A stretch of 64,000 nt of DNA. Source: Brevundimonas sp. Lineage in GTDB: Bacteria > Pseudomonadota > Alphaproteobacteria > Caulobacterales > Caulobacteraceae. The notes beneath the pieces were generated by a model. The model saw only the letters and a list, made by a program, of their open reading frames with translations. It was not told where the DNA came from and searched no databases. Below are positions 16,986 through 26,881 of the stretch, in pieces; within the stretch, counting starts at the first letter, position 1, and each line of letters begins with the position of its first letter. The stretch is from the NCBI RefSeq assembly GCF_030682035.1, contig NZ_JAUXQZ010000044.1:62001-126000 (forward strand). Reading direction: 5' to 3'. The position numbers were made by a program, and so were the translations under genes.

Positions 16986-18158
16986 GTGACGGACCCGACC
17001 GAAAATCGCTTGAACGAACCGCTGAACTGGCTGCTTGGCGAGGCGGCGGACGGCTTTCTGACCGGCGCCTACGAGCGCGACCCCGTCATCGTCCATCATG
17101 GCGCGCCGGACCGCTTCCGGGCCCTGTTGTCGATCGCGGCGGTGGATCGCAAGATCGCCGAACTGGATCTGCGCGAAGGCATGCTCAGCATTGCCGATTC
17201 GAGCCGGTCGGTGGAGCTGTCCGATTTTGTGTCTGATAACGGCGCGATCGACCGGGTTGCAGTCGCCCGCCTTTACCGCCGCGGCGCCACCGTGATCCTG
17301 AACCAGCTGCATCAGTCCGATATCGCCCTGGCCGCATTCTGCCGGGCGGTGGAACAGGTGTTCTCCTGCCACGTGCAGACCAACATCTACCTGACCCCAC
17401 CCGGCTCACAGGGCTTCCACACCCACTATGACAACCACGACGTCTTCGTCCTGCAGATCGAAGGCGAAAAGACCTGGCGGCTCTACGACCGACCGGTCGC
17501 GTCGCCCTATCGCGGCGAACGGTTCGAGGCCGACAGGCACCCTGTCGGCGAACCCGTTCATGGTTTTGTCCTGAAAGCGGGCGATTGCGCCTATCTGCCT
17601 CGCGGCCTGATGCACGACGCCTCGGCGTCCGGCGATGCGGCTTCTCTCCACATCACGTGCGGCCTGCTGGTCCGCACTTGGGCGGATCTGATGCTGGAGG
17701 CGATATCGGAGGTCTGCGTCAACGATCCTGCCTTCCGCCGGGGTCTGCCGCCCGGCTTCGCCAACCGTGATTTTGATCGAACGATCACGCGCGATCGTTT
17801 TCGCGCTCTTGTCGCCGACCTCCCGGCGCAGGCCCGGCTCGATGGCGCGCTCGATCTGTTGACGGAACAATTCATTCGGTCGCGTGAACCGGATGTTCTG
17901 GGCGCCGTGGAAGGGGCGTCTCGCCCTCCGGGGGGCTGCTATCGGGCCCGTCCCTCGTTGTGGCGCCTGCTCGATGAAGATGGGGGTCTGCGCCTGATCG
18001 CTCCCGGCGGCGACCTGACCTTCAGCCGGGCGCCACGCGCGGTGATCGAACGCGCCCTGTCCGGGGATCCGTTCACGCGCGAAGACCTCGGCGAGGACCA
18101 GGCTGAAGAACTGATCCGCCGCCTGACCGTGACCGGCCTGATCGAGCCGATCGACTGA
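16986..18158 (+). CDS. Cupin_4/JmjC-type Fe(II)/2-oxoglutarate dioxygenase (ribosomal-oxygenase-like)
   Basis: A 390-residue protein starting at GTG. The double-stranded beta-helix carries the iron ligands: HxD in GFHTHYDNHDVFVLQIEGEK and the distal His in YLPRGLMHDASASG. TWRLYD and DCAYLPRG are typical of the cupin_4 family, which includes RoxA/YcfD, NO66 and MINA53, hydroxylases of Arg or His in ribosomal proteins. A C-terminal winged-helix-like region (about residues 300-390) follows. It is encoded 16 nt after the repeat lipoprotein, so that protein is a candidate substrate. Direct ribosomal targeting cannot be excluded. Confidence 0.85.
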   Translation: MTDPTENRLNEPLNWLLGEAADGFLTGAYERDPVIVHHGAPDRFRALLSIAAVDRKIAELDLREGMLSIADSSRSVELSDFVSDNGAIDRVAVARLYRRGATVILNQLHQSDIALAAFCRAVEQVFSCHVQTNIYLTPPGSQGFHTHYDNHDVFVLQIEGEKTWRLYDRPVASPYRGERFEADRHPVGEPVHGFVLKAGDCAYLPRGLMHDASASGDAASLHITCGLLVRTWADLMLEAISEVCVNDPAFRRGLPPGFANRDFDRTITRDRFRALVADLPAQARLDGALDLLTEQFIRSREPDVLGAVEGASRPPGGCYRARPSLWRLLDEDGGLRLIAPGGDLTFSRAPRAVIERALSGDPFTREDLGEDQAEELIRRLTVTGLIEPID

Positions 18159-18277
18159 CGGGGCGATCCGATCCGGCCTTCACAACGCCATCGTCCAGCG
18201 CCCGCCGACCAGAGATGGCGGCTGCTTCACCAGCGGCTGGGTCCTGACCGTTTACTCGAGCCTGATCCGCCGCAACC

Positions 18278-18922
18278 TCACCAGCCGCCATACTGGCTCT
18301 GGAACCGCCAGCGTACATCCCGGACGTCGCGCTCGGCATCGTCGATTGCGTCCTGGGCCCGATGCCAGTCGCGCTCGGTATCCGCCCGCTCGCGGCGGAT
18401 TTCCTGGATGCGGTTGCGGATCACGTCGCGCTGTTCGTCGGTCAGCCCCTCTTCACGCGCCTCGGCCTGTTTGGCGGTGATCTTGTCGTCCAGCTCCTCC
18501 AGCCGGTCGCCGAGGGATTCCACCCGGCTCCGGGCGTTGGCCAGCGCGGTCACCACTTCGTGGACGATCTGACCGTCCCGATAGGCCGGCAGAAAGTCGG
18601 CCTCCAGATAGGACGGGCACACCCCGCCATAGCCCGACCCAGAGCGTCCCGCCTGGAACCCGCTTGTCGGCGTGCAGTATCGCACCAGCCCCTGCTCGCG
18701 CCCGGCGGAATAGGCCGAGGCGTCCGGCGTCACCCCGTGTTTCGCGCAGGCCTCGGAGTGTTCGCTCAACCGGCTCATGCTCAGGCCGGACGCGCCATCG
18801 GCATAGCCTTGGCCCGACCAGTCGCCGGCCATGCATTGTTCCGCGCTCATGGTGGCGCAACTGCCCAACGCCAGAACTGCGCAACCTGCGGCGGCCAAGA
18901 CCAACAGTCTCAAGACAGTCAT
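18278..18922 (-). CDS. DUF2799 lipoprotein with C-terminal coiled coil
   Basis: A 214-residue protein with a lipoprotein signal (MTVLRLLVLAAAGCAVLALGSC). The central region fits DUF2799: CMAGDWSGQGYADG, EHSEACAKHGVTPD, YSAGREQGLVRYCTPTSGF, then a VCP...AYRDGQ segment. The last 90 residues are a charged coiled coil. The frame runs on upstream past this ATG, but that part is antisense to rluD, so the ATG before the signal peptide is used. It is divergent from rluD. The function is unknown. Confidence 0.85.
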   Translation of the reverse strand: MTVLRLLVLAAAGCAVLALGSCATMSAEQCMAGDWSGQGYADGASGLSMSRLSEHSEACAKHGVTPDASAYSAGREQGLVRYCTPTSGFQAGRSGSGYGGVCPSYLEADFLPAYRDGQIVHEVVTALANARSRVESLGDRLEELDDKITAKQAEAREEGLTDEQRDVIRNRIQEIRRERADTERDWHRAQDAIDDAERDVRDVRWRFQSQYGGW

Positions 18923-19042
18923 CCCATACAGCCCAGCTTGACAATGGCTTACCTTCACCTTGTTGCCAAGCTTGTGGCTTGCGTCCGCGCCGACCCGCCG
19001 TGCTAGATCGGCTGCCACCCGACCTGGGCGGCGGAGCCCCCC

Positions 19043-20068
19043 TTGTCCGACGAAACCCTGATCCAAGACTTCGAGACCGACGAGGACCTGCCACCGGTGC
19101 TGGAGGCGAGACTCCTGGCCGGCGGAGCCCGCCTCGACAAGGCGCTGTCCGACATCTTCCCGACCCTGTCCCGCGCCCGTCTCCAGGCCTTGCTGGCCGA
19201 GGGCGTGGTCACCCGCGACGGCCAACCTGTGTCGAGCGCCTCGGCCAAGGCCCTGCCCGGCCTCTACGCCGTGGCCTTGCCGGCTGTCATCTCCGCCATC
19301 CCCCAGCCCGAAGACATCCCTCTGACTGTCCTGTTCGAGGACGCCGACCTGATCGTCATCGAGAAGCCCGCCGGCATGGCCGTGCATCCGGCCCCCGGCA
19401 GCGAGACGGGTACTCTGGTCAACGCCCTGCTGCATCATTGCGCCGCTTCGCTGTCCGGCATCGGCGGCGTCGCCCGTCCCGGCATCGTCCACCGGCTCGA
19501 CAAACACACCTCCGGCGTCATGGTCGCGGCCAAGTCCGACGCCGCCCACGCTGGTCTGTCGGCCCTGTTCGCCGCCCACGACATCGAGCGGACCTACATC
19601 GCCCTGGTCCGCGGTATGCCCATGCCCCGCGAGGGGCGCGTCACCTCAAACCTCGGCCGCTCGACCGGTGATCGCAAGAAGATGGCGGTGCTGAACAGCG
19701 GCGGCCGCGAGGCCGTCACCGACTATGTCGTCGAACAGGTCTATGGCGCCCCGACGCACAAGGGGGCCAAACCGGGCGCCCAGCCACAGGCCGCTCGCGT
19801 CGCCTGCACCCTGCACACGGGCCGTACACACCAGATCCGCGTGCACATGGCCTCGAAAGGCGCGCCCATTCTCGGCGATCCGGTCTACGGCTCCGGCAGC
19901 CCGACCAACGCCGTCCGCGCCGCCATCGCCGCGGCCGGCCTGACCCGACAGGCGCTTCACGCCGCGGTTCTGGGGTTCATCCACCCGGTGACGGGCGAGG
20001 CCCTGCGCTTCGAGACTGCCCCGCCGGAAGACATGCGCCTGCTCGAACAGGGGCTGGCCGCCTTGTAA
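19043..20068 (+). CDS. rluD: RluA-family 23S rRNA pseudouridine synthase
   Basis: A 341-residue enzyme that isomerises uridines in 23S rRNA. It starts at TTG. An N-terminal S4 RNA-binding domain (about residues 25-85) precedes the catalytic domain with HRLDKHTSGVMVAAKSD, which carries the catalytic Asp. RTHQIRVHMASKGAPILGDP is the usual second family motif. RluD is the best fit by length and S4 domain; RluC cannot be strictly excluded. rpoH follows about 220 nt downstream. Confidence 0.9.
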   Translation: MSDETLIQDFETDEDLPPVLEARLLAGGARLDKALSDIFPTLSRARLQALLAEGVVTRDGQPVSSASAKALPGLYAVALPAVISAIPQPEDIPLTVLFEDADLIVIEKPAGMAVHPAPGSETGTLVNALLHHCAASLSGIGGVARPGIVHRLDKHTSGVMVAAKSDAAHAGLSALFAAHDIERTYIALVRGMPMPREGRVTSNLGRSTGDRKKMAVLNSGGREAVTDYVVEQVYGAPTHKGAKPGAQPQAARVACTLHTGRTHQIRVHMASKGAPILGDPVYGSGSPTNAVRAAIAAAGLTRQALHAAVLGFIHPVTGEALRFETAPPEDMRLLEQGLAAL

Positions 20069-20083
20069 GAGGCGAGGTTAGTC

Positions 20084-20112
20084 TTGATTAAGGACGCACC
20101 CTCCGCTATACA
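20084..20112 (+). promoter_or_regulatory. Promoter-like element upstream of rpoH
   Basis: TTGATT (20084-20089), a 17-bp spacer and TATACA (20107-20112) form a good sigma-70-type promoter. The same bases can be read as CTTGAT with CGCTATAC, close to alphaproteobacterial heat-shock promoters, so autoregulation by RpoH is possible. A leader of about 170 nt follows. It includes an 8-bp hairpin (GGTCACGC-TTTC-GTGTGACC) that could affect translation. Confidence 0.55.
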
Positions 20113-20285
20113 GTCCGTCATTCGGTGCCGTGGCGCCGGGGCAACGGTCACGCTTTCGTGTGACCATCCGCCACTGACAAGTGCGGAAACCCGACCCTAT
20201 TTCATCGGTTGAGGGGTGAGGCGACGGTGCACATTGGGTGGCCGCTTCCGAAGAACCCGCTCGTTTACACGGTCGGAGGGACCAA

Positions 20286-21173
20286 ATGGCTGTAGCTAGA
20301 TCACTCGCGGTGATGTCGCCTGAACAGGGGCTGTCGCGATACCTGACGGAAATCCGCAAGTTCCCCATGCTTGCGAAAGACGAAGAATTCATGCTCGCCA
20401 AGCGCTGGACCGAGCACCAGGACGCCGAGAGCGCCCACCGCCTCGTCACCTCCCACCTGCGCCTCGTGGCCAAGATCGCCATGGGCTATCGCGGCTACGG
20501 CCTGCCGATCGGTGAAGTGATTTCCGAAGGCAATGTCGGCCTGATGCAGGCCGTGAAGAAATTCGACCCGGACAAGGGCTTCCGCCTGGCCACCTACGCC
20601 ATGTGGTGGATCCGCGCCTCGATCCAGGAATACATCCTGCGCAGCTGGTCGCTCGTGAAGATGGGCACCACAGCGGCGCAGAAGAAGCTGTTCTTCAACC
20701 TGCGTAAGGCGAAGAGTCAGATTTCGGCTTTCGAGGAAGGCGACCTGCGTCCGGAACACCTCGAGGCCATCGCCACCAAACTGGGCGTCTCCAAGGAGGA
20801 GGTCACCAACATGAACCGTCGCCTCGGCGGCGATTCCTCGCTGAACGCCCCGATCCGGTCGGACGGCGAAAGCGAGTGGCAGGACTGGCTGGCCGATGAC
20901 ACCGCAGTGTCGCAGGAAACCGCCCTGGCCGAGAGCGAGGAAAAATCGATCCGCATGGGCCTGCTCGAAGAAGCCATGCAGGAGCTGACCGACCGGGAGA
21001 AACACATCCTCACGGAACGCCGCCTGAAGGATGATCCGGTCACGCTCGAGGAACTCGCCGGCCAATACGGCGTGTCGCGCGAGCGTGTGCGCCAGATCGA
21101 GGTCCGCGCTTTCGAAAAGCTGCAGAAGGCGATGCGCGCCGCCGCCGAAGAGCGGAACCTGGTTGACGCCTGA
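20286..21173 (+). CDS. rpoH: RNA polymerase heat-shock sigma factor RpoH
   Basis: A 295-residue sigma-32-type factor. Region 2 carries [19 protein letters not shown] and [20 protein letters not shown]. The RpoH box is [12 protein letters not shown], just after region 2.4. Region 4 ends with the helix-turn-helix [19 protein letters not shown]. The ATG at 20286 has a good GGAGG ribosome site 8 nt upstream and gives the usual length. It directs heat-shock transcription; DnaK/DnaJ and FtsH control of the protein is known in Caulobacter. A strong hairpin terminator follows. Confidence 0.96.
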   Translation: MAVARSLAVMSPEQGLSRYLTEIRKFPMLAKDEEFMLAKRWTEHQDAESAHRLVTSHLRLVAKIAMGYRGYGLPIGEVISEGNVGLMQAVKKFDPDKGFRLATYAMWWIRASIQEYILRSWSLVKMGTTAAQKKLFFNLRKAKSQISAFEEGDLRPEHLEAIATKLGVSKEEVTNMNRRLGGDSSLNAPIRSDGESEWQDWLADDTAVSQETALAESEEKSIRMGLLEEAMQELTDREKHILTERRLKDDPVTLEELAGQYGVSRERVRQIEVRAFEKLQKAMRAAAEERNLVDA

Positions 21174-21181
21174 CCTCGCGC

Positions 21182-21210
21182 GCGGGCGGCCCAGCCGGGC
21201 CGCCCGCCTT
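21182..21210. terminator. Bidirectional hairpin terminator between rpoH and kynU
   Basis: A perfect 11-bp stem (GCGGGCGGCCC at 21182-21192 with GGGCCGCCCGC at 21197-21207) and a 4-nt AGCC loop lie between the convergent rpoH and kynU stop codons. There is no real U-tract, which is common in GC-rich alphaproteobacteria. Because it is symmetric it could serve both genes. Confidence 0.65.
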
Positions 21211-22442
21211 CAGGTCACCGCCGCCCGCCTCTGAAACCGCTCTTCCCGCCAGCTAACGCTGTCGAGAATCTCGCCCAGCACCTCGACCGCATCCCAGACA
21301 TCGACGTGCCGCACATACAGCGGCGCGAAGCCGAACCGGATCACGTCCGGACTGCGGAAATCGCCGATCACCCCGCGCGCGATCAGGTTCTGCATCACCG
21401 CCCACCCCTGCGGATGATTGAACGAGACCTGCCCGCCCCGCGCCGCCGCCCTGCGCGGACTGGCCAGCGCCAGACCCTGACCGGCGCATCGCGCCTCGAC
21501 CCGTTCGATGAACAGATCGCCCAAAGCCCCGGCCCGGGCCCGCATCGCGGCCATATCCACGCCGTCGAACGCGTCCAGCGCGGCATTGAGCGCGGTCAGG
21601 CTCAGGATCGGCGGCGTCCCGCACAGCCAGCGGTCGATACCTGCGGCCGGCGCATAGTCGTCCACAAAATCGAACGGCCGCGCATGACCCATCCAGCCCG
21701 ATAGCGGATTGCGCAGCGCGGCCTGATGTCGTTGCGCCACGAACAGATACGCCGGCGCCCCCGGACCGCCGTTCAGATATTTGTACCCGCAGCCGGCCGC
21801 CAGATCGGCCCCGTCGCGGTTCAGATCAACATCCAGCACCCCCGCGCTATGGCTCAGATCCCACAGGCTGAGGGCGCCCACGGCCCGGATCGCCGCGCTT
21901 GGTCCCGCCATGTCGCGCACTGCGCCGCTGCGATAGTGGACGTGGCTCAGCAGGACCACCGCCACCCGGTCATCCAGCGCCGCCTCAATCCCGCCCGGCG
22001 CGACCACTCTCAGCTCGACTTCCGGCATCATCCCAACCAGCCCCTGCAGGATGTACAGGTCCGTCGGAAAGTCCCCGCCCTCGGTCAACACCACCCGCCG
22101 CCCACTTTGGGCGCCCACAGCCGCAGCCGCCAGCTTGAACAGGTTCACGGACACCGAGTCCGCTGCCACCACCTCGCTCGGTTCCGCACCGATCAGGCGC
22201 GCGATCTTGCCCCCAACCTTCTGCGGCAGGCCGATCCAGCCGTGCTTGTTCCAGCTGGCGATGAGATCTTCGCCCCATTGCCGCCCGACCGCGTCGCTCA
22301 CGGCATCGGCCGCCGCGACCGGCAAGGCGCCGAGAGAGTTGCCATCCAGATAGATCACGCCCTCGGGCAGGCAGAACCCTTCCCGCACGGCGCCCAGCGG
22401 ATCGGCTGCGTCCCGGTCGAGACAGTCCTGTCGCGTAGTCAT
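21210..22442 (-). CDS. kynU: Kynureninase
   Basis: A 410-residue PLP enzyme that cleaves kynurenine to anthranilate and alanine in tryptophan catabolism. It begins MTTRQDCLDRDAADPLGAVR and has the substrate-site YLDGNSLGALP. SVNLFKLAAAA and the PLP lysine in GCGYKYLNGGPGAPAYLFV follow, then WMGHARPFDF. The length matches the family. It is divergent from an HGGCW-type hydrolase that could supply its substrate step. No tryptophan dioxygenase gene is in the window. Confidence 0.95.
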   Translation of the reverse strand: MTTRQDCLDRDAADPLGAVREGFCLPEGVIYLDGNSLGALPVAAADAVSDAVGRQWGEDLIASWNKHGWIGLPQKVGGKIARLIGAEPSEVVAADSVSVNLFKLAAAAVGAQSGRRVVLTEGGDFPTDLYILQGLVGMMPEVELRVVAPGGIEAALDDRVAVVLLSHVHYRSGAVRDMAGPSAAIRAVGALSLWDLSHSAGVLDVDLNRDGADLAAGCGYKYLNGGPGAPAYLFVAQRHQAALRNPLSGWMGHARPFDFVDDYAPAAGIDRWLCGTPPILSLTALNAALDAFDGVDMAAMRARAGALGDLFIERVEARCAGQGLALASPRRAAARGGQVSFNHPQGWAVMQNLIARGVIGDFRSPDVIRFGFAPLYVRHVDVWDAVEVLGEILDSVSWREERFQRRAAVT

Positions 22443-22528
22443 TCTTTCGGGCTCCGGTTGCCGGACGGCTCCTGCTCTCTACAGTGACCCGCCGCCCCGG
22501 TGAAACGGCGACTTTGACAGGACTTCCG

Positions 22529-23449
22529 ATGCGTCTGATGACCGCCGCCCTGGCCGGCCTGCTGGCGTCGACCGCCTGCGCCCCGTCGCCGACGCTCATC
22601 GCCCCCGTCGAGACCCGCACGCCCATCACCTTCAGCCAACTTCTGGCCAGTCCCCGCGCCGCCGCTGATCAGCGCATCGCCTACGGCCCCGGCGCGCTCC
22701 AGTTCGGGGAGCTGTGGCTGCCGCGCGGGCGTGGCCGCCATCCCGTCATCGTCCTGATTCACGGGGGCTGCTGGCGCGCCGACCTGCCGGGCCTCGAGCT
22801 GATGGACTATATGGCCGCCGACCTGCGTGACCGGGGCTATGCCGTCTGGAACCTCGAATACCGCCGCATCGGCCACCCCGGCGGCGGCTATCCCGGCACC
22901 TTCCAGGACGTCGCGGCAGGCCTCGACCACCTCCGCGTCCTTGCCCCGCTGCACAGCCTGGACCTTCGCCGTGTCGCCGTCTCCGGCCACTCCGCCGGAG
23001 GGCATCTGGCGCTCTGGAGCGCGGCGCGCGACCGCCTGCCCCCGGAAAGCTCCTTGCGTTCGGGCGATCCCTTGCCGATCCGGGGCGTGGTGTCCCTGGC
23101 TGGCATCGCCGATCTCGACGCCTACCGCCGGACAGGTCCCGACGCCTGCGGCGGCCCCTCGACCATCGACGGCCTGGTCGGCGTCCAGCAACCGGGCGGA
23201 CGCGACGTCTTCGCCGACACCTCCCCGCCCGTCTTGCTGCCGTTGGGGGATCGCCAGGTCGTGATTTCGGGCGCCCTGGATCCGATCGTCCCGCCCCGCT
23301 TCGGCCGGGACTACGCCGCCGCCGCCGCCGCCCGCGGCGATCCGGCTCAGTCTGTCGTCCTTGAGGGCGCAGGGCATTTCGAGGTCATCGACCCGACTTC
23401 GGTGGTCTGGCCCCGGATCACGGACGCCTTCGCCCGTCTGCTGCGCTAG
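22529..23449 (+). CDS. Alpha/beta hydrolase, kynurenine-formamidase-like
   Basis: A 306-residue hydrolase. The oxyanion motif HGGCW (inside VIVLIHGGCWRADLPG) resembles the HGGYW of arylformamidases. The nucleophile elbow is GHSAGGHLALWS, the acid is probably in ALDPIVPP and the histidine in GAGHFEVIDP. The N-terminus (MRLMTAALAGLLASTAC) is a signal sequence with a weak lipobox, so export is likely. It is divergent from kynU. That context suggests N-formylkynurenine hydrolysis, but a general esterase remains possible and an exported KynB would be unusual. Confidence 0.75.
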   Translation: MRLMTAALAGLLASTACAPSPTLIAPVETRTPITFSQLLASPRAAADQRIAYGPGALQFGELWLPRGRGRHPVIVLIHGGCWRADLPGLELMDYMAADLRDRGYAVWNLEYRRIGHPGGGYPGTFQDVAAGLDHLRVLAPLHSLDLRRVAVSGHSAGGHLALWSAARDRLPPESSLRSGDPLPIRGVVSLAGIADLDAYRRTGPDACGGPSTIDGLVGVQQPGGRDVFADTSPPVLLPLGDRQVVISGALDPIVPPRFGRDYAAAAAARGDPAQSVVLEGAGHFEVIDPTSVVWPRITDAFARLLR

Positions 23450-23454
23450 CCGCG

Positions 23455-24261
23455 TCAGCCGGCGCGGGCGACCGGTTCGATCTGATGCATGGCGAGCAGG
23501 GTTCCAATCGGCGCCGCCAGCGTCGCCTTGGTCGGCGGTCCCGACGCCATCGACACCTCCAGCGCGCCCACGGCCACCGCGAGGCGGGAGTCCGACACCG
23601 TCATGGCCAGCGCCTTCAATGTCGCGGCCTGCTCCCGAACGGCGCGCACCGCCTGCATCGGATCGCTGTCGAACTGGTCCAGCGCGGCGGCCAGGATACG
23701 CATGGCCTGATCCTTGGCTGCGGCCTGGGCGGCGGCGCCGCTCGCCGGCCGATCAGCCTGGCGCTTGCCCGGACCGGAGAATTCGCCCGAGTTGAATCGG
23801 CGCCGGTCGGGGCCGACATAGCCGACCGCCTCGACCCAATCGCGGGGCTTCAGGGCCACGTTCTCGACCCGTTTGAACAGGTCAGCGCTGGTGAAGGGCT
23901 TGCGCAGGAATTCATGTATGCCTGAATCCCGTGCGCCCAGGATCGTGCGGGCGGTCGCGTCAGCCGTGATCATAATGATCGGCGCACGGCGGCAGTTCAT
24001 GTCCGATCGCCGCAGCGCCCTCGCCAGGGACTCGCCGTCCAGTCCTTCGCCGGTACGCTCCGTGAAGACGATGCCGGGTTCCATCTCCGCCGCCGCCGTC
24101 AGGGCGCGCTTCTCATCCGGCTGGACCACGATGTCGCGTGCGCCCAACCCCTTCATGATGTCGGTCAGCAGTCGGGCGGCATGAGGGTTCGGATCGACGA
24201 TCAGCACCCGCTTGACCACGGGCTCCAGCTTCGCCAGCACACGACGGTCAACTGCAAACAA
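23455..24261 (-). CDS. Receiver-domain protein with degenerate phosphorylation site
   Basis: A 268-residue protein. Residues about 18-125 form a CheY-like receiver (RVLIVDPNPHAARLLTDIM through EFLRKPFTSADLFKRV). The acidic pair is reduced to VDP, and the phosphoacceptor position carries Glu68 (GIVFTERTGEGLDG) instead of Asp, while the KPF lysine is kept. Phosphorylation is therefore doubtful; Glu may mimic an active state. A linker with YVGPDRRRF, a motif I recall from alphaproteobacterial receiver-type proteins, leads to a helical C-terminal domain. No DNA-binding domain is visible. The output partner is unknown. Confidence 0.8.
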   Translation of the reverse strand: MFAVDRRVLAKLEPVVKRVLIVDPNPHAARLLTDIMKGLGARDIVVQPDEKRALTAAAEMEPGIVFTERTGEGLDGESLARALRRSDMNCRRAPIIMITADATARTILGARDSGIHEFLRKPFTSADLFKRVENVALKPRDWVEAVGYVGPDRRRFNSGEFSGPGKRQADRPASGAAAQAAAKDQAMRILAAALDQFDSDPMQAVRAVREQAATLKALAMTVSDSRLAVAVGALEVSMASGPPTKATLAAPIGTLLAMHQIEPVARAG

Positions 24262-24289
24262 GGTTCAAACCTCCACTCCCGAGATCGTG

Positions 24290-24309
24290 CTTAACCACGC
24301 CGGGTTAAG
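24290..24309. promoter_or_regulatory. Inverted repeat CTTAACC-N6-GGTTAAG
   Basis: A perfect 7-bp inverted repeat lies 29 bp upstream of the receiver-protein start and about 40 bp past the purA stop. Its half-sites resemble CtrA half-sites (TTAACC), but the 10-bp gap between TTAA cores does not fit the TTAA-N7-TTAA consensus. It could be another operator or a transcript-end hairpin. Confidence 0.4.
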
Positions 24310-24351
24310 GCCCCTTGAACGCCGTGATTCCGCGGAGCGACCCCGCGGTAC

Positions 24352-25647
<1,296 letters not shown>

Positions 25648-25729
25648 GACTGTTCTCCGCTGTCCGGGATTTCGGAATGCGGCCGCAGCCTATAGCGGGG
25701 GAATCGGCGGGTGTCCCGCCGTCGGGCGA

Positions 25730-26881
25730 TTATTCCGCCAACGCCGTCTCGAACGCCCAGTCCAGCCAGGGCGTCAGGGCCGCGATGTCCGCCGTCTCGA
25801 CCGTGCAGCCGCACCAGATGCGCAGGCCGGCGGGCGCGTTGCGGTGACTCTCGATGTCGAAGGCGGCTCCCTCATCCTCGACGAGCGCCTTCATCCGCTG
25901 GACCAGCGCCTGCCGCGCCTCTTCGGCCATGGCCGTCACGCGCGGATCAACGATCTTCAGGCATACCGACGTCGTCGACCGCGTCGCCGGATCCCCGGCC
26001 AGATAGTCGATCCAGTCCGTCCGCCCGACCCAGGCGTCCAGCGCCGCCGCATTGGCTCGCGTCCGCGCGATAAGCGCCTCCAGCCCGCCAAGCGACAGCC
26101 CCCACTCCACGCCGTCGATCCAGTCCTCGATGGTCCAGACCGAGAAGGTGTTGATCATCGACCCCGACGCCAGGGTCCTGTCGAGACCCTTGGCGTCGCG
26201 CAGCCTCAGGACCTTGGGCACCGGCCACGGCGGCGCATATCGATCCAGCCGCTCGACCGCGCGCGGCGACAGGGCTGCCACGCCCAGTCCCGCCTCCCCG
26301 CCCAGCGCCTTCTGGAAGCTGAAGGTCACCACATCCAGCTTGGCCCACGGCAACGGCATGGCGAAGGCTGCTGAGGTCGCATCGCAGATCACCAAACCCT
26401 CGCGGTGGTCCGCGATGAAGTCCGCGTTCGGCGCGCACACGCCTGACGTCGTCCCGTTCCAGGGAAATACCAGGTCCTTCGCCGGATCGACCATCGAGGT
26501 GTCCGGCCAGTCGCCCCACGGCGCCGCGATCACCTCGGGGGCCAGTTTCAGATGCTCGACCGCATCGGTGGCCCACACCTTGCCGAAATTCTCGAACGCC
26601 AGCACCTGCACCGGCCGCTCGCCCAGCATTGACCACATGGCCGCCTCAACAGCCCCGGTGTCGGACCCGGGCACATAGACCAGCACCCAGCCCGCCGGGA
26701 CCTGCAGCAGGTCCCGCGTCAGCCTCAGCCCGTGGGCGAACCGCTCCACCACCTCCGGCGCGCGAATGCCTCGGCCCAGCAGCTCATGTGGAATCGCCTG
26801 CGATGACCACCCGGGCCGTTTCGCCGTCGGCCCCGACGAGAACCAGGGCCGCTCCGGCTTGAGGTTCGGTCGGTTCGCCAT
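25730..26881 (-). CDS. serC: Phosphoserine aminotransferase
   Basis: A 383-residue PLP enzyme that makes phosphoserine from 3-phosphohydroxypyruvate. It begins MANRPNLKPERPWFSSGPTA, with the substrate loop FSSGPTAKRPGW. The PLP lysine is in FSFQKALGGEAGLGVAALSP. This is the alphaproteobacterial SerC subgroup, which is longer than the E. coli enzyme. Its ATG overlaps the stop of the J-domain gene as TGATG. No serA or serB lies in the window. Confidence 0.94.
   Translation of the reverse strand: MANRPNLKPERPWFSSGPTAKRPGWSSQAIPHELLGRGIRAPEVVERFAHGLRLTRDLLQVPAGWVLVYVPGSDTGAVEAAMWSMLGERPVQVLAFENFGKVWATDAVEHLKLAPEVIAAPWGDWPDTSMVDPAKDLVFPWNGTTSGVCAPNADFIADHREGLVICDATSAAFAMPLPWAKLDVVTFSFQKALGGEAGLGVAALSPRAVERLDRYAPPWPVPKVLRLRDAKGLDRTLASGSMINTFSVWTIEDWIDGVEWGLSLGGLEALIARTRANAAALDAWVGRTDWIDYLAGDPATRSTTSVCLKIVDPRVTAMAEEARQALVQRMKALVEDEGAAFDIESHRNAPAGLRIWCGCTVETADIAALTPWLDWAFETALAE

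Noticed and set aside
24290..24309. A CtrA binding site upstream of the receiver-protein gene
   Set aside because: The TTAA cores are separated by 10 bp, not 7, so it is kept only as an unassigned inverted repeat.
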